This document shows, piece by piece, positions 61,143-64,000 of a stretch of 64,000 nt of DNA. Under the pieces are notes generated by a model. It saw nothing but the letters and a program-made list of their open reading frames with translations. It did not search any database and was not told where the DNA came from. Where the stretch lies: the NCBI GenBank assembly GCA_004297305.1, contig SCTR01000007.1:357586-421585 (forward strand). Reading direction: 5' to 3'. Position numbers and translations under genes: made by a program. How positions within the stretch are numbered: position 1 is the first letter of the stretch; every line of letters starts with the position of its first letter. This DNA comes from Actinomycetota bacterium. Lineage in GTDB: Bacteria > Actinomycetota > Actinomycetes > S36-B12 > FW305-bin1.

Positions 61143-61628
61143 ATGCCTGTCGTCGACGTCCAGAAGGACCACACGAACCTGACGCTGACCATCACCGCCG
61201 ACTTCGCTGCGCCGATCGAGCGGGTGTGGCAGATCTACGCCGATCCCCGCCAACTCGAACGCGTCTGGGGCCCGCCGACCCACCCGGCGACGTTCGTCGA
61301 GCATGCGCTCGTCCCTGGTAGCCACGTGACCTACTACATGACCGGCCCGGACGGCGAGCGGTTCGGCGGCTGGTGGGACGTCACCTCGGTCGACGAACCC
61401 CACGGTTTCGCCTTCCGCGACGGATTCGCCGACGCCGACCTCAAGCCGCTGGACTCGATGCCGGTCTCGACCAACGAGTACCGATTCACCAGCACCGCCA
61501 ACGGAACTCGAGCGGTCTACACCAGTCGGTACGAGACGGCCGAAGCATTGCAGCAGGTGCTCGACATGGGTATGGAGGAAGGCGCCACCACAGCGATCAA
61601 CCAGATCGACGGTTTCCTCGCCGCCTGA
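61143..61628 (+). CDS. SRPBCC / AHSA1-domain protein
   Basis: 161 residues from ATG 61143 with GAAGGAG upstream. LTITADFAAPIERVWQIYADPRQLERVWGPPTHPATFVEHALVPGSHVTYYMTGPDG and GGWWDVTSVDEPHGFAFRDGF are standard for the AHSA1 family, which has a deep ligand pocket. The pair ArsR-SRPBCC is widespread; a role in detoxifying or binding a hydrophobic ligand is inferred. 21 bp after arsR, so co-transcribed. Confidence 0.9.
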   Translation: MPVVDVQKDHTNLTLTITADFAAPIERVWQIYADPRQLERVWGPPTHPATFVEHALVPGSHVTYYMTGPDGERFGGWWDVTSVDEPHGFAFRDGFADADLKPLDSMPVSTNEYRFTSTANGTRAVYTSRYETAEALQQVLDMGMEEGATTAINQIDGFLAA

Positions 61629-61633
61629 GCGGC
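61620..61633. terminator. Small hairpin with the SRPBCC stop codon in its loop
   Basis: GCCGC-CTGA-GCGGC: 5-bp stem, loop includes the TGA stop. It lies between convergent genes. Weak. Confidence 0.35.
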
Positions 61634-61645
61634 AAGGAAACGCGG

Positions 61646-62050
61646 TCAGAGCTGATTGACGCGGATCAGGTTGCCCGCCGGGTCACGGAACGCGCAATCG
61701 CGGACCCCGTAGTCCTGGTCGGTCGGCTCCTGGACGACGTCGACACCACCGGCTTGCAACCGTTCGAACAGCCCGTCGAGGTCGTCGGTCGCGAGAGTCA
61801 CGGTGGTGTAGACGCCCTTGGCGATGAGGGTCAGGACCGTCTCGCGCTCCTCATCGCTGATGCCCGGGTCGACCGCCGGCGGGTGCAGCACGATCGACGT
61901 CGGCTGCCCGGGCGGCCCGACGGTGATCCAGCGCATGTCCTGGTAGCCCACGTCCTGGCGAACGTCGAAGCCGAGCAGATCGCGATAGAAGCCGAGCGCT
62001 GCTTCGGCGTCGGTGTGCGGCAGGAACGCGTAGTGAATGGTGAGAGTCAT
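61646..62050 (-). CDS. VOC-family (glyoxalase/bleomycin-resistance fold) protein
   Basis: 134 residues from ATG 62050. Two VOC modules: IHYAFLPHTDAEAALGFYRDLLGFDVRQDVGYQDMRWITVGPPG and VTLATDDLDGLFERLQAGGVDVVQEPTDQDYGVRDCAFRDPAGNLIRV with the characteristic final PAGNLIRV. Metal site positions are plausible but not full. It follows the AraC-type gene by 5 bp, so that regulator and it form an operon. Substrate unknown. Confidence 0.9.
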   Translation of the reverse strand: MTLTIHYAFLPHTDAEAALGFYRDLLGFDVRQDVGYQDMRWITVGPPGQPTSIVLHPPAVDPGISDEERETVLTLIAKGVYTTVTLATDDLDGLFERLQAGGVDVVQEPTDQDYGVRDCAFRDPAGNLIRVNQL

Positions 62051-62055
62051 GCCGG

Positions 62056-62493
62056 TCACGCTAGGGCCGCGACCTCCGCCGGTGCTTCTCGATTCCTGAC
62101 CGGTCTGGTGACCTGGCGGGCCAGGCACGGCGGGATGCCCTCGACCGAACGGGACGGGTCCTGACGGTAGGCGCTGGGCGAGACGCCGACGAGTTCACAG
62201 AAGCGTGTGCTGAACGTACCGAGCGACGAGAAACCGACCGCGAAGCAGATCTCGGTGACCGTCTGATCACCCCGCCGCAGCAACGTCATCGCGCGCTCGA
62301 TCCGCCTGGTCATCAGGTACGAGTACGGCGATTCGCCGTAGACACGACGGAACTCGCGACTGAGATAACCGGCGGACAGATGCGCGCCACGAGCGAGGTC
62401 CTCGACGTTCAGCGGCTGCGCGAACTCCCTGTCGATGCGGTCGCGCACCCGGCGAATGACGACGATCTGGCGCCGCCCGGCCGCGCTTGTCAC
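62056..62493 (-). CDS. AraC-family regulator
   Basis: 145 residues from GTG 62493. Only the DNA-binding part is present: two helix-turn-helix units in LNVEDLARGAHLSAGYLSREFRRVYGESPYSYLMTRRIERAMTLLRRGDQTVTEICFAVGFSSLGTFSTRF. There is no ligand-binding domain, so it belongs to the short MarA/SoxS-like group. It likely controls the adjacent VOC gene. The tail after residue 110 is unconserved. Confidence 0.88.
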   Translation of the reverse strand: MTSAAGRRQIVVIRRVRDRIDREFAQPLNVEDLARGAHLSAGYLSREFRRVYGESPYSYLMTRRIERAMTLLRRGDQTVTEICFAVGFSSLGTFSTRFCELVGVSPSAYRQDPSRSVEGIPPCLARQVTRPVRNREAPAEVAALA

Positions 62494-62533
62494 GCGCTCA
62501 TCCTGCCCTCGCTCATCTGGCTAGCTCGCATGG

Positions 62534-62770
62534 CTACGGTCGACCGCGGGGCGTCGAGGATCCCCTAGTGTCCACGTCGACATCGGGCTCGGTGGCGGCG
62601 TCCACGGGGCTCGGCGGTGCAGGCCTGCCAGCACTCGCCCGCGCCTCCGCCAGGGCGGCCACGATGTAGGCGTCGTCGATCAGGGTGCCCGCGACGTCGT
62701 ACTGCGGATCGGCATCAAGGTCGATGTCAGGACCGGGCTCGATCACGTACTGCTTGCTGCCGTCGCGCAT
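62534..62770 (-). CDS. Small protein, function unknown
   Basis: 78 residues from ATG 62770; GGGAG with a 6-nt spacer supports the start. QYVIEPGPDIDLDADPQYDVAGTLIDDAYIVAALAEARA is acidic and helical at the end; the tail is Pro-rich. The size and charge would suit an antitoxin, but no partner toxin is seen and no family is recognised. Confidence 0.5.
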   Translation of the reverse strand: MRDGSKQYVIEPGPDIDLDADPQYDVAGTLIDDAYIVAALAEARASAGRPAPPSPVDAATEPDVDVDTRGSSTPRGRP

Positions 62771-62872
62771 CGCCGTCTCCCATCACGCGTCCACCTGCCG
62801 CCCGTGACGGTACCGGCGTCTGTCGTTCGTCGGTCCGGAGTTTGACGGCGACGCCGATCCTCGTCTCCGTGA

Positions 62873-62902
62873 TTGACCATCCCCATAAGTGGGAGACATA
62901 TT
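62873..62902 (+). promoter_or_regulatory. Promoter of the HTH-nucleotidyltransferase gene
   Basis: TTGACC (62873-62878), 18-bp spacer, CATATT (62897-62902), then 6 nt to ATG 62909. The spacer holds the inverted repeat CCCA-TAAG-TGGG (62882-62893), a possible operator. Confidence 0.6.
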
Positions 62903-62908
62903 CCGGTT

Positions 62909-63493
62909 ATGCGTAGTGACGGACCAGCGCTGCTCCCGGTGTTCCGGTCGCAGCATCAGGCGGAACTACTGATGTGGCTCTTGCTCCACCCCGATCAGGA
63001 ATATGGCGTCAGCGACCTGGCGGAGCGGCTCGACGTGCCGCTGTCCACGCTGCACCGTGAGGTGGTCCGCCTGGACGCCGCCGGCCTCGTCACCAGTCGA
63101 GCCTTGGGCCGCAACAGGCTCATCCGGGCCAACACCGAGCATCCGGCCGCCGGAGCGCTCACTCAACTGCTGCAAATCACCTTCGGTCCCCGAGCCGTGA
63201 TCGCGGAGGAGTTTGCGATCCCTGGGGCGAAGCAGGTGCTGATTTTCGGATCGTGGGCGGCCCGATACGAGGGCCAAGTGGGACCTCCGCCGCACGACGT
63301 CGACGTGCTGGTGGTCGGCAAGATCGACCGTGCTCAGCTCTACGACGCCGCCGACCGGGCCCAGGCCCGCCTCGGCTTGGAGGTGAACCCCGTGATTCGC
63401 TCCGCCGCGCAGTGGCAGGACGCCGCCGACGCCTTGATCGCGCAGATCAAGGCGTCGCCCTACACGGTGGTGTCGGACTCCAGTGAGCGCTGA
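62909..63493 (+). CDS. Winged-helix / minimal nucleotidyltransferase fusion
   Basis: 194 residues from ATG 62909. Residues 10-90 are a MarR/ArsR-like winged helix (ELLMWLLLHPDQEYGVSDLAERLDVPLSTLHREVVRLDAAGLV). The rest is a MNT-type nucleotidyltransferase: Gly114-Ser115 in FGSWAARYEG, Asp130 and Asp132 in HDVDVLVVG, and a third acidic residue in LGLEVNPVI. The catalytic residues look intact. MNT proteins act as antitoxins by AMPylating HEPN toxins, but no HEPN gene follows. The fusion could bind its own promoter and modify an unknown target. Confidence 0.85.
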   Translation: MRSDGPALLPVFRSQHQAELLMWLLLHPDQEYGVSDLAERLDVPLSTLHREVVRLDAAGLVTSRALGRNRLIRANTEHPAAGALTQLLQITFGPRAVIAEEFAIPGAKQVLIFGSWAARYEGQVGPPPHDVDVLVVGKIDRAQLYDAADRAQARLGLEVNPVIRSAAQWQDAADALIAQIKASPYTVVSDSSER

Positions 63494-63494
63494 C

Positions 63495-63517
63495 AGCTCT
63501 GCTGGCTCAGCAGGGCT
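63495..63517 (+). terminator. Hairpin terminator after the nucleotidyltransferase gene
   Basis: AGCTCTGCTG-GCT-CAGCAGGGCT: 10-bp stem with one G-T wobble, 3-nt loop, starting 2 nt after the stop. Confidence 0.65.
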
Positions 63518-63818
63518 TGCGTCCTACGACGAAGGGCGGCCACCACGCGGTCGACTAGGCAGCTCGGACGCAGTTCGGAGCGGGGTTTCGACAGTTCAGT
63601 GCGCTGCGCCGAAGGCGCAACGAACTGGAGTACCCAGAGCGACCCGGCAACGACGCGACCACCGACGAAGCCACCGAGGCCGTCGAGAACGCCCCGAGCG
63701 ATCATCACTCGCTCATTCGTTCCCTCCTGCTCTCGCCATGTCTCGTCTTGGCCGTTCGGCCGGCCTGCTCCCACCTACCCGGCTGCTCGGCCACACCCGC
63801 GGCGCGGGCGTCCACGGC
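63518..63818. other. About 300 bp without a convincing gene
   Basis: Frames on both strands give short Arg/Ser-rich sequence without a known domain. The terminator before and the leaderless promoter after suggest that this is a true spacer, perhaps holding remains of a lost gene. Confidence 0.5.
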
Positions 63819-63824
63819 TAGCCT
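63819..63824 (+). promoter_or_regulatory. -10 box of the last gene
   Basis: TAGCCT ends 6 nt before GTG 63831. Confidence 0.5.
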
Positions 63825-63830
63825 GTGACC

Positions 63831-64000
63831 GTGCGGGACGCGATGCAGTTGATGGAGGACCTTGCCGAAGCGGCCCCGCCTTGCTTCGACGCGCGAGTAG
63901 CTGGGTTCGTTGACGCGGCCTGCTGGGGCGGAGGGCCCCTGACCGCAGCCGAGGTGACGCTGTACGCCGCGACGGAGGCCTCCTACCAGCGGCCGGCCGA
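63831..64000 (+). CDS. 5' end of an unknown gene, cut by window edge
   Basis: 56 codons from GTG 63831 without a stop: MRDAMQLMEDLAEAAPPCFD, then RVAGFVDAACWGGGPLTAAEVTLYAATEA. The leaderless -10 6 nt upstream and the protein-like composition support it. No family is recognised from this part. Confidence 0.6.
   Translation, partial: MRDAMQLMEDLAEAAPPCFDARVAGFVDAACWGGGPLTAAEVTLYAATEASYQRPA

Noticed and set aside
63483-63821. Downstream HEPN-type partner of the nucleotidyltransferase
   Set aside because: The 112-codon frame has no HEPN RxxxxH motif and is Arg/Ser-rich; a terminator hairpin separates it from the upstream gene.

Overview
The window is about 70% G+C and reads as the chromosome of an actinobacterium. 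The evidence is the Pup ligase pafA with the pafB-pafC regulators, RbpA, a separate Lnt and Ppm1 pair, F420-type oxidoreductases, an FtsR-type MerR regulator next to an FHA protein, and many GTG/TTG starts. At least fifteen genes start 6-7 nt after a TANNNT -10 box, which is the mark of leaderless transcripts. The genus cannot be fixed from sequence alone; a Frankia/Jatrophihabitans/Sporichthya-like lineage would fit. There are no rRNA or tRNA genes, no CRISPR array and no intact insertion sequence that I can see.

Layout. 1-1.9 kb: the 3'-truncated part of a DUF222/13E12-family gene, then 1.1 kb of C-rich repetitive DNA. 1.9-10.6 kb: a conserved core of pafA, FKBP isomerase, pafB-pafC, a small zinc ribbon protein, tatA-tatC and a HelY-type helicase. 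10.6-21 kb: NRAMP transporter, 5'-3' exonuclease, M24 peptidase, secreted metzincin-like protein, amidohydrolase, lnt-ppm1, fxsA and rbpA. 21-28.8 kb: accessory metabolism and transport (MTHFR-like protein, DHA2 exporter with divergent MarR regulator, DHFR-like protein, NADP/F420 oxidoreductase with an internal minisatellite, isochorismatase fold, HAD phosphatase, CPA1 antiporter).

28.8-39.7 kb, all on the minus strand: gcvP behind a tandem glycine riboswitch, MerR, DUF151 nuclease, FtsR-like MerR, FHA protein and gcvH, then a GDP-mannose pyrophosphorylase/phosphomannomutase fusion, a CDP-alcohol phosphatidyltransferase and a membrane protein. 40-42.6 kb: a lipoprotein and a Tat-exported VanY-like lipoprotein. 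42.7-52.3 kb: a possible metabolic island with two class III CoA transferases, divergent from a LuxC-type acyl-CoA reductase, a LuxE/PaaK-type acyl activator, two alpha/beta-barrel proteins, a luciferase-like F420 oxidoreductase and an SDR. It resembles a lux operon without luciferase and is the best candidate for an undescribed pathway.

52.4-54.6 kb: manganese homeostasis, with an MntR-type repressor convergent to a CaCA exchanger that lies behind a yybP-ykoY manganese riboswitch and a DtxR/MntR-like palindrome. 55.5-59.6 kb: a SARP/AfsR-type regulator divergent from a cupin-SnoaL pair, with 11-bp-phased heptamers between them. 59.6-64 kb: a C-minus ribosomal protein S4 paralogue behind an iron-box-like site, ArsR-SRPBCC with an operator inside the promoter, AraC-VOC, a small orphan, an HTH-nucleotidyltransferase fusion and the 5' end of an unknown gene.

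A recurring feature is short (15-35 bp) degenerate tandem duplications at gene ends. In several cases the duplicated unit contains the stop codon.
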